Below are positions 10,723 to 23,665 of a stretch of DNA of 64,000 bases, piece by piece. The first letter of the stretch is position 1. Every line of letters begins with the position of its first letter. The stretch covers positions 1,984,001 to 2,048,000 of the forward strand of contig CM074767.1 of assembly GCA_037355855.1 (NCBI GenBank), read 5' to 3'. The DNA comes from Pseudo-nitzschia pungens (lineage: Eukaryota; Bacillariophyta; Bacillariophyceae; Bacillariales; Bacillariaceae). The position numbers and the translations under genes were made by a program. The notes below the pieces were generated by a model. That model saw nothing but the letters and a program-made list of their open reading frames with translations. It had not been told where the DNA came from and searched no databases.

Positions 10723-13371
10723 TTACAACAGACTGTCCATCGGGGTGTCTTGCGGAGCAACCGAGTTTACCATAGGCTGGAGCTGCAGCTCCTGGAACGA
10801 AGCCGACGACGAACGGGGAGCGTAGTCGTAGCTTCGGTGACTGTTGCTGCCGCGATCCCGAACGATCCCGCTCATCCAGTAATCGGCATGGCTCGATACC
10901 GCGGAGACAATGTCGCCTGGAACGATCCGTTGTCCACCGTTTCGTCGCGTGTACTCGTTGACCGCCATAAAGAGAGCCGAGAGGGAAACACCAAAGGTCA
11001 TCAGCGCCACCAAAAAGGCTCCCGAAATAAAACTGCGGGACGACGACGACGATCGGTGGGACCTAGCCTTCTTGGCCCGGACGTCGTACGCTACACTCTC
11101 CCGGCGCTGGGTCCGGCTAGCTCCGTAACCACCGCAGGGACGGGTGGCCCGAAAGTAGTTTCCGGTGTCCTCGTTGCGGTAGCCGCCTACCTCATCGCAG
11201 GTGACTCCGAGACACTCGTATTGTTCCTCCAGCAGATTGCGAACGGTTTCGTAGTCCGGGGTCCGAAAGACGTCCGAGGTTTCCAGCATGCGGAACTCCT
11301 CGTAGACCGCCTGGGCGGTCTTGACCGAGCATTGGTGGAGGTCCGGCAACAGGGCCGCCAAAAAGGCCATTCCGCGGCCACGTTGTTCGTCCCGGACCGC
11401 CGCGTTGACTTTGGGTTCCGACAACAAAAAGGCGGACTTGAGGACCCCCTGGATCCACGGAACTCGCATCCAGCGGACGATGGGTTCGTAGGATTGCTTC
11501 GCAGCCTCGTCGCACTCGGCATGTAGCAGTGCATCCCTACCGGTGCGAAAGGCGTCCATCACCTTGCGATTGACGATCGAAAAGATTCCGGTCCCCCTCG
11601 CGGGATTCCAAGACCCCAAACTCGCGGGCGAGTCTCTCGACCAAGCCGAAATAGAGCGATCCGTGGATTTGTTCGTCGGCATCATCGTCCCTGCCCTTCG
11701 TTGCTGCCGATTCCCCCTCGATGAGGGCCGATCCAACATAGGTGGCCGCGGCCACGTCCCAGGCATCGACAACCGAAAGCCCCGCCGAGTCGTGTCCGTA
11801 GTACGAGAAATCCCTGGCGTTCTTACGGCACCCGTCGATCCCCCGCTCGACCATGACCCGGTTGACCTGCGTGAAGACGTTCATGGCCACGGTGGCCGCG
11901 GCCACCGCATGGTTGCGGGCATTCTCGCTCACGAGGGAAAAGTCCTGGTTTCCATGTGCCAGCTTGTCGGTGGCGGCCGTCGAGGACTTGTCAAAGGCAG
12001 GCGTTGATCCAGTGGTTTCCGTAATCCAGGATTCCGTAGTAGTCGTAGAAGTGCTGGTATTCCTTGTAGTCCCGGCAGCCTCCGTGGAGTTCGCAGTAGA
12101 GCATGCGCGTACCCTCATCTTCGGAAAATCCCTTGAGGGAGGAGATAAAGTGGTTGTCCTTTTGAGGATCGTACTTGTAAGTCGATCGCGCCGTACCCCT
12201 GGAGGACCAAGCCTCCGTCGGGGCCGGCAAAGCCTAGAACGACAGGACAGAACAAAACACAATACAGCACAACATAACATGATGCAAAGTAGCACGGCAC
12301 AACATAGTATTCGAGGAGAAGGCGACGTGACGATTTGAAAGAGAACTAGGGGTCAGAGGAAGGGGTCAGAGGAACTACCGATGACGAATCACGTCCAAAG
12401 TCGCACAACATCTGCAAGCGCATGCCAGCGTCGTATTGCTACTCACAATCCTCCAGATTCCCATCGAAGTTACACTTGGAGTCCTCGGGATACAAGACGG
12501 TCAATTCATTGGTGACTCCCTTCCTGAAGGTCTGTTCGGGTTTGGCCGTCCGGATCTTGCCGTGGATTGAAGATTGGTAGTCCTTGGTGCCCCCCACCTA
12601 CGTTGAGCGCATAGATGGGCTTTTTGCTTCGTTTCGAACCTTAGATCGTTGGTGTAGATGGCGGACTCTATCGCAGATTCCGGTACCAACACGGTGTGCG
12701 AGAGTGGCTCTGTGAGGGTGAGCTTGGCATATGGACCGGAGTGCATGCCGGTTTCGAAGACGTAGCGGGCCCGGGACAGAGCAGTTCTCGTCGGAGGTGT
12801 GGTGCCAGGAGGCTTTCGATCTCCGTTTGGTCCAGATCGATTCGCGAGGCGGTCTGTGCGTCATTTGGCGTATTTCAGGTGATTGCGTTGTGATGGGATG
12901 AGACGGGATGGGATGGGATGGGATGCAAGGTGTTTGATACAATTGCGTTGGGTGTCGCCAAGCAAGTCGGAGGTTGGAAACGATCGGAGAAACCGGGTTT
13001 GAGATCGTAACCAAACAGGGGGTGAGGGAGATGTTGTGGGATGCAAAGCAGAACAATGCACGTCATTTGCCTCGAGTTGACAGATTCTTGAAAACAAATT
13101 TTTAGTTTAGGATGTAGTGACAGGAGGATCCAAACTTTTGGTACAACTACTTGTACCAGTTTCCAGGTCCACCTGTACATCTTCCTGATCGTTCTGGTAT
13201 CGTACTTACCACTGCACCCTTAGATTTCGTTTGGTAGACTCCCGCAATCGTAAAGGTTTCCGACGAAGCAGCCGAAGCAACGCATGAAGTGAGCCCTGCT
13301 GCTGCCACGAATGTCCATGTCATCCGTTGGCGAGAAGACGCTGTCGATGAGGAAGAACAACGCTTTTTCAT
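10723..13371 (-). CDS. Phytotransferrin-like (ISIP2A/Fea1 family) iron-uptake protein, two introns, several +1 frame breaks
   Basis: Exon 1 is 13371-13210 and encodes an N-terminal signal peptide (MTWTFVAAAGLTSCVASA). The donor GTAAGT at 13209 and acceptor CAG ending at 12854 define intron 1, which contains a GGGAT microsatellite. Exon 2 is 12853-12447. Intron 2 is 12446-12234 (GTGAGT...CTAG). Exon 3 is 12233-10723. The reading shows Fea1 features: GYGAIDL, KYDPQKDNHF, FYDYYGILDYGNHWINA, AWDVAAATYVGSALIEGE, VPWIQGVLKSAF, AFLAALLPDLHQC and YECLGVTCDEVGGY. A transmembrane helix follows near 10950-11040 (FLVALMTFGVSLSALFMAV). ISIP2A proteins bind Fe(III) with carbonate at the diatom cell surface; this role is inferred by family. 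About seven single-base breaks occur in the coding exons (for example at 11999, and in the G run near 11594). All are extra bases, and there are no in-frame stops in the reconstructed reading. Possible alternatives are a decaying paralogue or assembly insertions. Confidence 0.75.
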
Positions 13372-15336
13372 TGCTGCTGTTCTTTGTTGTTGTGTTGGGT
13401 TCTGTCGTGTTCTGTTCGTGTGTCTGGTGATGATGGATCGGTTCCAGAGCTGTCAACTCTATCGAAGCGAAAATGATCCTTACAACAGCCAATTTCTGTT
13501 GGATAAACTCTGGCAGTGTGAAGGTTATGTGTTGTGTCAGTGGTGCGCGGTGAAGTTATTGTGTAAGACTGGAATCTGATAGAGTTGGATGCAGTGAAAA
13601 TTGTTATCTGTATCATACGTGTACGAAACAGCTTCTTGATTCCTAACTATCGTGCAGAATTTTATTGCGTCAGTTAGTACGGTAAACCTTAACTACGGGT
13701 GAGTTCTCCGTATTTTATCAGCTTCGGTTTCGATTTTGTGATTGTCTTGGTAAGCCTAAGTTACTTGTAATTCTGAACAACCAAAGGAAGTTGTGTTGTA
13801 GGCTTCATTCGTTCATTGCCGTACGATTTGTACTGGAATGTCACAAAAGAGCTCGTAGCGGAGAGTCGTGACACAGATTAGTATCATTGCGAGTTCCGAG
13901 AATGTTCGGACTTATGGAGTGTATGAGCAGTCGCGTTTTGCTTCGCGGAACGTTCCGAGTGTTACAAGCTCCTTAATAAGATTTCCCAAAGACGATTCGT
14001 TTGGTTTTCAGGTTCGCCAAGAAATATTATTATCCAATGATCTTCCATTATTTGGGGTTCATACCATCCTATCGATGTCACAGGAAAGTTCCTCGATGGG
14101 TGGGAGGATTCGCCGATGCCTCGCTAGTGGCACACACAACATTTTGTGCACGCAGCATCATCTGAAGATGAAGCAACTCTGTGCCACGGTGGAAGGCATG
14201 ACACGCCACGCATAGCAGGTTCGGGAAGTTCGAATTCCAGAGTCAGCAAGCATAACCACAACTCTATCGGAAGAATTCTTTTGCACCCTCTAACCGAACG
14301 GGAGAGGATTGGCAACTTGACTAAGGTTACTACTACCGGTACGATGCAGTTCGAATGACGGAACCAGCAAACAAAAAGTGGCATCCCAAAATTTTCGATC
14401 AGAACTCTGCTTTTTGTTCATGCCAATATAGAAACAAAGTGCTTTAAGATCAGTTCATTGTATGCAAAAGCTTGTGATCTTTACCAGAGCTGTGCTCTAC
14501 GGTGGTGATGATGTACATTATTTGATTGAATTTTGTTCGATGAATTGGTATTGGTGAAGAGTGGTGCTGGTGTGCAGTACTGACCTACTACCGTTTTCCT
14601 TTGCATCGTTACGACTCGTGGAAGTGCAACAGCTTGTTTGACACGGGACCGATTTCACTGAGCTCATGAGCACTCACTATAGGTTGCGAAAGTACCAAGC
14701 ACTTGTACCCTTTGTAACTTCCAAAAGTACTTACAGTTGTCCTTCGTTAGGGTATGTATCGTAGGGTATGTATGTTATGGTTGTGAGACGTCAAATTCCT
14801 TCGAACTTGTGATCTTGAAGACCTCTTGTTCAGTCTTCAAGAACTGGTGTCGGGGAGTTGTGGTTGAGGCTGCCGAAGTTGACCCCAAAAAGTTGTTGCA
14901 ACGGAGACGACGATTGTTGCGAACTTTTGAACTGTGAATATGTGATGGTTTTATCGGATGAGGTATCCAAATTCCATTACTTAACGTTACCTTGGATTCG
15001 GGGCTTTGGTACTTCGGTGGTACGGAAAATGTCACATTTTTCGTCGATTTAACAGTTGACCAAGATGATCAGAATCGGTTGGAAATACGTGGAACAATCC
15101 ATTTTTTGGTCATCTCGTCGGCAAAACGGCATGGCCTTTCACAAAAAATCCCGATTTTCACGTCGATACCAACATCATTGTTCTGATTTCGATTCATCTC
15201 ATAGTTATTGTATCCCAAACCAATCACAGCACCAAACTATATCATTTTGCACAACGCATCGCATTCTATTTTGTCTTCGACGACCCATTCTAACGACTAG
15301 TGCAAAACTACAGCAGAATTCATCCTTACCGACACC
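13372..15336. other. Spacer without a recognised gene
   Basis: Upstream flank of the phytotransferrin-like gene, then nearly 2 kb with only short random ORFs. No RNA gene or repeat array recognised. Confidence 0.5.
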
Positions 15337-15741
15337 ATGTTCAGCGTCTCCGAAAACGATTTTGTCATCATGTTTCTGGCGGGAGTCACCGTTCAACTCT
15401 TCACATTGAGTGCGGCGATGTGGATCGTCATTATCACTCTTCGATGGAAGACGAACAACACCAAAGAAAATTCCATTCACGATGAGACGGTGTGCTGCTG
15501 TTGCTGCTATGACGGCGGAGACGCAACTGCTGCTGGTGGCATTGTGAAGAAACAACGACGAGGAATCGAAACAAACAAGCTCATCACCAGCAGCACCGGC
15601 AACTGCTGTTCTTCTGGTTGTTGTGATGATGATGATGATGATGATGATGATCGAACTATTGAAACTTGCGACAGCATGGACAGCGAAGACTTTTCGCAAA
15701 CCGGCGAAGACGAGATCATCCACGGGATCGATATTGTCTAA
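15337..15741 (+). CDS. Possible small single-pass membrane protein, 134 aa
   Basis: ORF with one clear hydrophobic helix at residues about 8-34 (VIMFLAGVTVQLFTLSAAMW). A Cys cluster (CCCCCY), a second Cys pair and an Asp run from a GAT microsatellite near 15626-15650 follow, with an acidic tail. I recognise no family. The simple-sequence content means it may be a chance ORF, but the position and composition of the helix are plausible for a small type III membrane protein. Confidence 0.35.
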   Translation: MFSVSENDFVIMFLAGVTVQLFTLSAAMWIVIITLRWKTNNTKENSIHDETVCCCCCYDGGDATAAGGIVKKQRRGIETNKLITSSTGNCCSSGCCDDDDDDDDDRTIETCDSMDSEDFSQTGEDEIIHGIDIV

Positions 15742-15954
15742 CAACGGACTCACTCGCTCCACGGCAGCAGCGGCAGCAGCAGCAACAACAGAACACAAGA
15801 ACCCCTACGCAAATAGCTACTAGTAGCCCCGTCCAACCGACGGACACCCCAGCACCCATGATAGAAGGCAGCATTTGGACACGCCGAAACGGGGACGAGT
15901 ACTCGTCGTACTAGCAAGTCAAGAAAACAACATGATGCAACGAATGATGATGAA

Positions 15955-16450
15955 TGAATCCATCCATCCATCCAATCAATCAATTACCAGCACCGAGGAG
16001 CAAAAGGATGCTTTGTCCTTCCCGGCCTCCACGACCGTACTACTAGTAGTAGTACTACTACTAGTACTACTAGTAGTACTACTAGTAGCTATTCCAACAA
16101 CAAGAAATCCTTCCAGTAGTGCAGTTCAGCTCAGTCCTCCTCGTCGCCCTTATCATCCTCCTCTCTGGTGCTGCTGGTGTCCGCCTCTCCGAAGCCCGAC
16201 GAGGATTCCGGCGATGGTGCTGCCGTTTGTCACAACAACAACAACAACAACAACAACAAGAAACGCGCGCGTGAGTGACACAGGATATCCGAGAACTACT
16301 ACTACTATATAACTTCTACTATAATACAATACTCAGAATAACAATAGAATACTACGTAGTAACAACAATGAAACTTCTTTGAAACACACAGTACTAGTAG
16401 TAGTATTTTCCAAGTCCAGACTAGTAGTACTAGTAGTACTAGTGGCAGCA
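15955..16450. repeat. Cluster of microsatellites (CATC, ACT/AGT, CAA)
   Basis: CATC/CAAT tract at 15958-15986; ACT/AGT triplets that repeatedly switch orientation at 16037-16090; CAA tract at 16225-16258; another ACT/AGT block at 16390-16441. No gene is supported here. Confidence 0.85.
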
Positions 16451-17144
16451 GTTCTTCTTGTCTTTGTTGTTGCATTCTTCTTGTTGCATCATTTTCTTTG
16501 AGTATGCAGATACCACCATTACTAGTAGTACTAGCGGCATCGCCGATTGCTGGAGGATGATTGCAAGGATTAGAGAAGAAATAATATGCCTGTCAAAACA
16601 AAAGCCAGAATTAACAAGAAGGTTTGCTAATGAAGTTTTTTTAAAAAATAAAAAAAAAAAAGATGACTAAGGTTTACCGTAACCTTACTACGGTAGTACC
16701 GGTAGTAGTGCTACTGACAATACTACCGTACGTCTACTACTACTAGAGTAGTAGTAGTAATTAGTAATAGTACTATTGCTGGACGAGTATCAACTGTCAA
16801 CAGTAAGATTAGTGATAGTGACACCGTATTAGTAGTGATCCTTCCCAGATGTCAGGTACGTACGATACGTACATATCTACGTAGGTACTCCAACGTACTC
16901 ACGAATGAACTATGAATCGTGAGACTATTGTAAGCTTACCGAACACTTCTCTGTAGAATTCACGTACAACAAGATACCACAAACTCGGTTAATCTCTGTT
17001 ATTTTCTGTTAATTTCTCTTAATTTCCGGTAATTTTAAAAAAAATCAATTGTTAGGGGATCCGTAGTACCGGTAGCAGGAACATAGTTGATTTTAGTTTT
17101 TTTGACGAATTTCAAAAATTCCCGGTCCTCCCCACACTGAATCA

Positions 17145-17397
17145 GTGTCAAAGTGACACCTGGTGTCACTTTGACACTTGACACTCGCCGGTACTTTTTG
17201 GGGTCAAAGTGACACTCGGTGTCATTTTGACACCGGTAGCACTTTGACACTCACAAGAGAAGTAGAAAAATACTGTCTACCTACGAACGAGTGTCAAAGT
17301 GACACCCGGTATCAAAGTGACACCCGGTGTCAAAGTGACACTTGACATTCCCTGATACTTTTGGGTGTCAAAGTGACACCGGGTGTCAAAGTGACAC
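17145..17397. repeat. Array of the palindrome GTGTCAAAGTGACAC
   Basis: About ten full or near-full copies of a 15-bp interrupted palindrome, GTGTCA-AAG-TGACAC. Starts are at 17145, 17163 (opposite orientation), 17201, 17219, 17236, 17291, 17309, 17327, 17365 and 17383. Neighbouring copies are mostly 18 bp apart, or 38 bp where a spacer resembling TTGACACTCGCCGGTACTTT intervenes. The 17145-17250 half and the 17291-17397 half look like a higher-order duplication. No coding potential. The nearest gene downstream is the helicase, whose start lies more than 1.1 kb away. Confidence 0.85.
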
Positions 17398-18545
17398 CAA
17401 GCGCTGAGTGGTGCAGGGGGGGCTGGAAAAATTTAAATTCTTAGAAAAAAATTAAATCAACCATGTTCCAGTTGTGTGAGTTCATTATTTTGAATTTGAA
17501 CCAACCACCAAAAATAAATTGTGAGAAAGCATCTCGCAAAGATTAACCTTAAGGTTACCGTACAAAGCAGGGTATCGTAGAAAAATTGGTTGGCAACATT
17601 CGAAGTAAGGTTACCGTAATCTTACGATACGATACGTAAGATCTTACCATGTACTATTTTTTGTTCTCTCGCGTTTGAGAGGGGACAATCAACGACAATT
17701 GCAACTGCAAGTACTTCTATTCGTACTTGCAAGACTTCTGCTGCGAAAAACAACCTTTTTGTTGTACCCCACAGCACCCAATCGCATCATTCTCTCCGAC
17801 AAGTCCATCCTCTTGCGCCAAGGACTGTCCGTGCTCGAACGGGATCCGTCGCCAATTGCTCCCACTCCGGTACGTCGTAGTGCTTCTTCTGGTGCTTCAG
17901 CTGCGAATCAATCAACGCAGACGAAATGTTGGCTGCTAGTATTCGGCATACAGAACTGACTTGAGAAGTTGCAACAACAATAACACCACCACCAAGAACA
18001 AGACAGCCTTGGTGTATCAGTATTTGCACGCTACACGACATCAACCAGCCTTTGACTTGCGCTGTTACTGTGTCCATATCGCGTCGCGTCCCGTCCGATG
18101 GTGATGATTCCCGTCAGCTCCGCCATTCGAACCGGCGGTGGCAAAGGCTCTGCGGCAGCGAGATCGTTCGTGCGAACACGACCAACGACGTGCCTTTTTT
18201 CGACGTTGCATCCATCCACTACTACTACCATTGCTACCACTACTACTTCTACGACTACAGCAATTAATCCATTCCCTTGCGCTTCGGATCAATGTTTGCT
18301 TCCTGCAAAAGCAAGGACAACGACAGAAGCAACAACGACGATCCTTCGCCAGCGAGACCAGATTGGGTCGTTTTTCCTATCGTTCTCGTTGCTGGCGGCC
18401 CTCGTTGTCGTCTCGTTGCAACAACGGCATTTGTCACAACAACAACAACAACAACAATAGTATCATTAGTTCTTCTCATCCCCGTTTCGATCATCAGTAC
18501 CGATACCGACAGCAACGGAGCTTTGGAGCTACACGTGCATCTTGG

Positions 18546-21500
18546 ATGGCGTCTCGGAAGTCCCAACCGAACGGGGCCAAGAAAAAAAAGTCGACAAGGA
18601 AGAAAGCAAAGAATCAAAAACAAAAACAACCTCCCGAGCAATACAACGATTATCTCGGACCACTGGGACGAACAGCCCTGACCCAACCGCGTCTGCAGAA
18701 GCAGTTGCTGTCGTTGTTATTGGCGGAAGCAGAATCATCATCACCATCACCACAACCACCATCCTATGGAAGCGGACTCCAAAATTTCCACAAGCTCCTG
18801 CCCCACGTTGGCGTTGTGCCCGGCGATAAGGACAAGGACAGCGACAAGGACAACGACAAGGACAGCGACAAGGGCAGCAGCGGCCCCAAGTACCTCTGGA
18901 ACCTCGCCTGCGATCGCTTCGGATGCGAGCTTCCCATGTACCGTCACCAGACACTGATTCCGGGAGGCGGTGACGAAAACGAAAACGAAATCGTCATAAC
19001 GAAATCATCCCACCCAATCCTGGCAACCCCAACGCACCGATGTTTTTGGCCACGGCCGTCACGATTAGTGGAGGAACCACAAACACAACTCGACGAGGAT
19101 GATTCGCAAGAATGCGGTTACAAACACTCTAAGGACTCCGAGTACTATCGCCGGTTGAAGGAACACGACCACGTCGGATCCCATCCCGATTTTTCGTGGG
19201 TCGAACTGGTGTCGGTGGGGATTGCCGGGTCGAAACAGGCCGCCTGAAACCCTGGCGGCCCTGGACCAGATGGTACTGTGGGAGGAGGCGACAGGGATCG
19301 ATCTGTCCCTCCCGCTCTCCGACTGGCCACAAACCGGGGAATGGGAGGGGTTGTCGTTGGGCTTTGATGGTAATGGCAATCACCAAACCAACAATAACAG
19401 TCACAATCACAATCACACTGGCGAGGGGGATGCTTTCCGGGAACGCTACGAAACCAGCCGGCGCCTTTTGGAATTGACGCGGTGTTCGAAGATCCGGTTC
19501 GACCACGAAAAGGTGCAGGGCCCGAGAGAGGATAGCAGTAGCAGCAGAAGCAATAGTGTCCGGCGTCGCGGACGCCGCAGGCGAACCGCCGCGAGTGCCA
19601 CCACCGAATGGCACTGGACCGCCGAGGCCGAAACCTGGTTCCGCGGCAAGTACTATTTTTCGGAGAGCACCACCACCAAAGGGTCCAGAGCAAAAGCAGA
19701 AGCGGAACGCCACGCTCTGGTGGCGCTTCTGGAACAAAATGCAAACACGCCCCTCGGACGCACCGCGGATGCCTACCGGGCAGCCATGGACCGATCGCCA
19801 TCCGGGCAGGTGGCGTCGCTCGTGGTTCCGAAACTGGCCGATTCAGTGTTGCAAGCATTGCACCGATCCATGGGATACGCGGGCGAGGATGAGGACGAGG
19901 GTGCAGGCGAGGACGAGAACACGCGAAGCAACCCGAGCACATCGCAACCAGAAAGGGAACACGCCGCGAGAAAGCGTCGGCATCGGTGGCTCATCGAACA
20001 GTACGAAGCGGAGGAACTCGCGCGGAGACGGCAACATTACCAGACGGGAAACCATAGCGACGGCAATGACAACGACAACGAGAGCACCGAGCATCCGTGC
20101 TCCGCATCCCCGTCAGCCGACCCGAGCGAGGACTTGTTGGACGCCGAGCGGGCCAAGCTAGAATATCATGCAACGCACAACGCGGGGGCCTTTGAACGCT
20201 TGCAAACCCTGAGAAGGGATCTCCCGATCCGGTCCATTAGGGAGGACTTCTTGAAAGCACTGCAATCGCATCAGGTGGTGGTCGTTTCGGGGGGCACCGG
20301 GTCGGGAAAGTCGACCCAGTGCCCGCAATACATTCTGGAGGACGCCCTCGCCTCCGGCAAGGGGGCTGCCACCCGCATCGTCGTCACGCAACCACGGAGG
20401 ATTGCTGCTGTGAGCCTCGGCGAGCGTGTCGCCTCGGAGCGATTCGACGACGATTCGGTCGGGTATGCGGTGCGCTTTCGGTCCCGGCCTCCGCGGTCCA
20501 ACGGCGGAAGCATCGAATTCGTGACCACGGGGATCTTGCTGCGACGCTTGCTGAGTGACAGCAGCGAGAGAATGAAGAACAGCAACAAGAAGAACGACAC
20601 GAGCAACACGGCGCTACTGGATGGCGTCACCCACGTAGTGATCGACGAGGTCCACGAACGGGACAGCAACACGGACTTTTTGCTCATTCTCTTTCAGGGA
20701 TCTCTTGCGGAAACGGCCCGATCTCAAGCTCGTATTGATGTCGGCGACCCTGGACGCCGAATCGTTCGGGGACTACTTTGCGCCCGCTGCAACTGCGTCC
20801 GAGAAGGTCCCCATCCTGAGTGTTCCGGCCCGACCCCTGCACCCCGTGGATAAGTGGTACCTAGAAGACGTAGTTGCTGCCAACAACAGCGATGATGCTA
20901 GTGGTCTTCCTTTTTCGCCGCGACTGAAAACCTTGGCAACCAGGTTGCTTCGGCACAATCAGGAGCTGCTGCATCGGGAGTTGGAAGAACTCACAATGTA
21001 CCGCGACTATGGCGATCGCGATACTGCTGATGACGACGACGGTGATGTGAAAACCAAACAGGTGAACAATCGAATTGCAGTGCTCCAAAATGCACTATCC
21101 CAGACAATTACAAATCGATTTTCTGGTTCTCCTTCTTCCCTCGAAGAGTTGGAGAGCAGTTACGACGCGAAGAAATTTGATTTCCGATCTACAATAACTG
21201 GTCTTGTTTCAGAAGTTGCTCTTCATCGATGTCGAGTCGAAATTGATTCTAATCGAACGGGGAGCATCTTGTGTTTTCTACCCGGTATGGACGAGATTAA
21301 GCAATGCATGGTCGAAATCGAGGAGCACTGTCCGACTCCCGAGCTGCGAAACAAAATCACCATCTTGCCACTGCATTCAACGATTCCGCAAGAAGACCAG
21401 CAAAGAGTCTTCGAGCCGGCTGGACCCGGAACGATCAAATTAATCTTGGCGACGAACATTGCGGAATCGTCCGTGACCATTGACGATGTGTTGGCCGTCA

Positions 21501-23084
21501 TCGATACCGGGCTGGTCAGAGAAATGGTCTTTGACGCGAGTTCCGCCATGAGTGTCATGGAAACCAACCCAACCTCCAAAGCTTCGGCCACGCAGCGACT
21601 TGGTCGCGCGGGCCGAGTCGCTCCGGGAACTTGCTATCGACTCTACTCCAAGGGGGACTTTGAGGTCATGGATGATCGACCAACTCCCGAATTACAACGA
21701 ACGGCTCTCGAATCCACGTGCCTCCAGACCTGTTCCATGATGGAGCAAAGCAGCGACTTTTTCCACGTGCAGGACTTCTTGGCCCGTGCAATGGATCCTC
21801 CAGAGGAAGAATCCGTCGGCTTTGCAATGGATCGCCTCACCAAGATTGGTGCGATTACAACCCTTGCTTGCGGTGAAGATGGAATCGGAAAAGGAGCACG
21901 TCACTCCGTTGGGACGCTGCCTAGCCCGACTGCCCTTGGATCCGGCAACGGGAAAAATGTTGGTCATGGCTGTGGTAATGAAATGCCTTGGTCCACTCTT
22001 GACCGCAGCTTCTTGCTTCAGTAGCAAGAATGCTTTTTACGAACCTCCCAAGGAAAGAGAGAAAACCAAAGAAATCCGAAAAGCATTCAGCTCCGAGTCG
22101 GACATTTTGGCATCCGTTAGAGCTTACGATGAATTTTGGGCACAAAATACAGACAGAAGGTTGGAAGCCTGCCAGAGAATGGGCCTACGAGAACAATGTC
22201 AGCATATCCGCCATGACAGTCGATCAAAGCAGTACGAACACAGCTTCCTGAACGAATTGCGCAAGGCAGGATTGGTACCCAAGGAAGATATCATTGGGAA
22301 CAGCAATAGGAGATCTAGAGCTGCGGGCAACGGGGAATTACACCCTTACTGCTACGGTCAACATTAACGCTGACTGTGAGATGCTCACGAGGGCCATTTG
22401 GTGCACTGCATTCCCCGAGAATCTTGCGTCTCGTCGCAGGAATCGGACGCTTCGGGACTTTGCGCACCAGCCGCGAGGACGACGCTGGCTTGCACCCATC
22501 GTCGGTCCTCTTTCACCGCAAACCTCCTCCCTCGGAAGAAGTGCTTCCAGACTGGTATTTATACCGCGAAAAGGTGCGGACTTCGGAGCTATTTCTTCGG
22601 GGATGTTCCGCACTTTCTCCGGAACAAATCCTATTGTTTGGGGGCTACGATTTGAGGCGACACGACGAGGACAATGGTGGCAATCACATCGATTACACCT
22701 CCGATGGTGAAACTCACCAAATTCGGTGCGTTCTCGATGGATGGATTTTAGTTGAAGGGCAAAAACTCGAAAGAGACGATAGAGTCACTGCTACGTGCCC
22801 GAGAGAACATAGAAATGATGTTTGAACGGAGCATCATGTACCCAAAACACCTGAAGAAGCGGAGGGGAAAGACTATGCTTGTGGATTCGTTATTAGATGA
22901 CACTGGCAGCAACGAAGATTACATTTGGGCGTTTCAGAATGATGAATTCAACAACGACAGTATCATAGCTGGCGTGCGAGAATTGTTTGATAGTCTCACT
23001 TTCGACCAAAATAGTAGAATATATGAGAAGGAATTGGAGATTCCGTCGGACGATTTTCACGACTATTTCTTGGAACAAGGATGA
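18546..23084 (+). CDS. DExH-box RNA helicase with dsRBD-like region (DHX29/36/57 type; seven +1 frame breaks)
   Basis: The ATG at 18546 (MASRKSQPNGAKKKK) is preferred; the frame stays open back to an ATG at 18138, but that part is simple sequence. The order is: basic N-terminus; acidic/Lys-rich DKDKDSDKDN repeats; a double-stranded-RNA-binding-like region near 19620-19740 (AEAERHALVALLEQ); helicase motif I GGTGSGKST near 20294; motif Ia TQPRR; motif II DEVHER at 20644; motif III SATLDAES; LATNIAESSVTI; motif VI QRLGRAGR near 21593. The HA2/OB part follows, with LCPL-type DCEMLTRAIW and LHPSSVLF, and LLFGG near 22640. Frame changes lie near 19232, 20690, 21885, 22300, 22440, 22765 and one or more neighbouring positions. 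Each is repaired by dropping one base, for example in CTCTTTCAGG and GGAATCGG. The enzyme would unwind structured RNA using ATP. The reconstructed protein looks complete, so decay seems less likely than sequence error. Confidence 0.8.
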
Positions 23085-23587
23085 TATCGGTAGAAAAGAT
23101 AGAGAATACGAAGTTAGTATCAATATCATGAATCCAAGAACAAGAACAAGTAAGGATTAATTATTCAGAAAAAAAATCACCAAGACAGTCTAGATAACCG
23201 TTGCATGCAAGTTTTGATGAAATCTGATGATAATGTTGATGAAATCTGATGATAATGATATTATTATTTTTTTCGAACAAAACTGTTGTGACCACTACCG
23301 GTATGCAATAGGTAAGTTACCGGTTAAACCTTACCGGGACTCGTGTTGAAAGTACAATACAATTGTTAAAAAAAAAAAAAATCGTAAAAAGTAAGACTTA
23401 AGATCTTACTCGTATCTTACCGTAACCTTACTCGTAGTATCTTCCAAATTTCGATGAAGCAAGGGGTTGAAATGCAAGAGTATTTACTCGTACGAGTAAG
23501 GTTTACTCGTACGTAATTATTAAAAATAATGGTGCTTTACCACCATATAAGGCTTACCGTAGGTATTTCGTATTACTACAACATCAT

Positions 23588-23665
23588 AATTCCAATTAGC
23601 TGTCCCCCAGTTCCACATCCTCAACTAATTATTTCTACGGAAACAGGGGACAGCTGATAGGAATT
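23588..23665. repeat. 78-bp hairpin element, copy 1
   Basis: Arms AGCTGTCCCCCAGTT (left) and AACAGGGGACAGCT (right) form an inverted repeat of about 24 bp around a loop containing CATCCTCAACTA. The same structure, with better-matched arms and a related loop, occurs at 45485-45559. A tiny MITE or a structured RNA are both possible. Confidence 0.75.

Noticed and set aside
10435..11526. 363-codon plus-strand ORF
   Set aside because: Antisense shadow of the phytotransferrin-like gene in GC-rich sequence.
18138..18545. N-terminal extension of the helicase to the upstream ATG
   Set aside because: The stretch is largely simple sequence (Leu and Asn runs from TAC/CAA repeats); the ATG at 18546 begins a typical Lys-rich helicase N-terminus. 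Not excluded.
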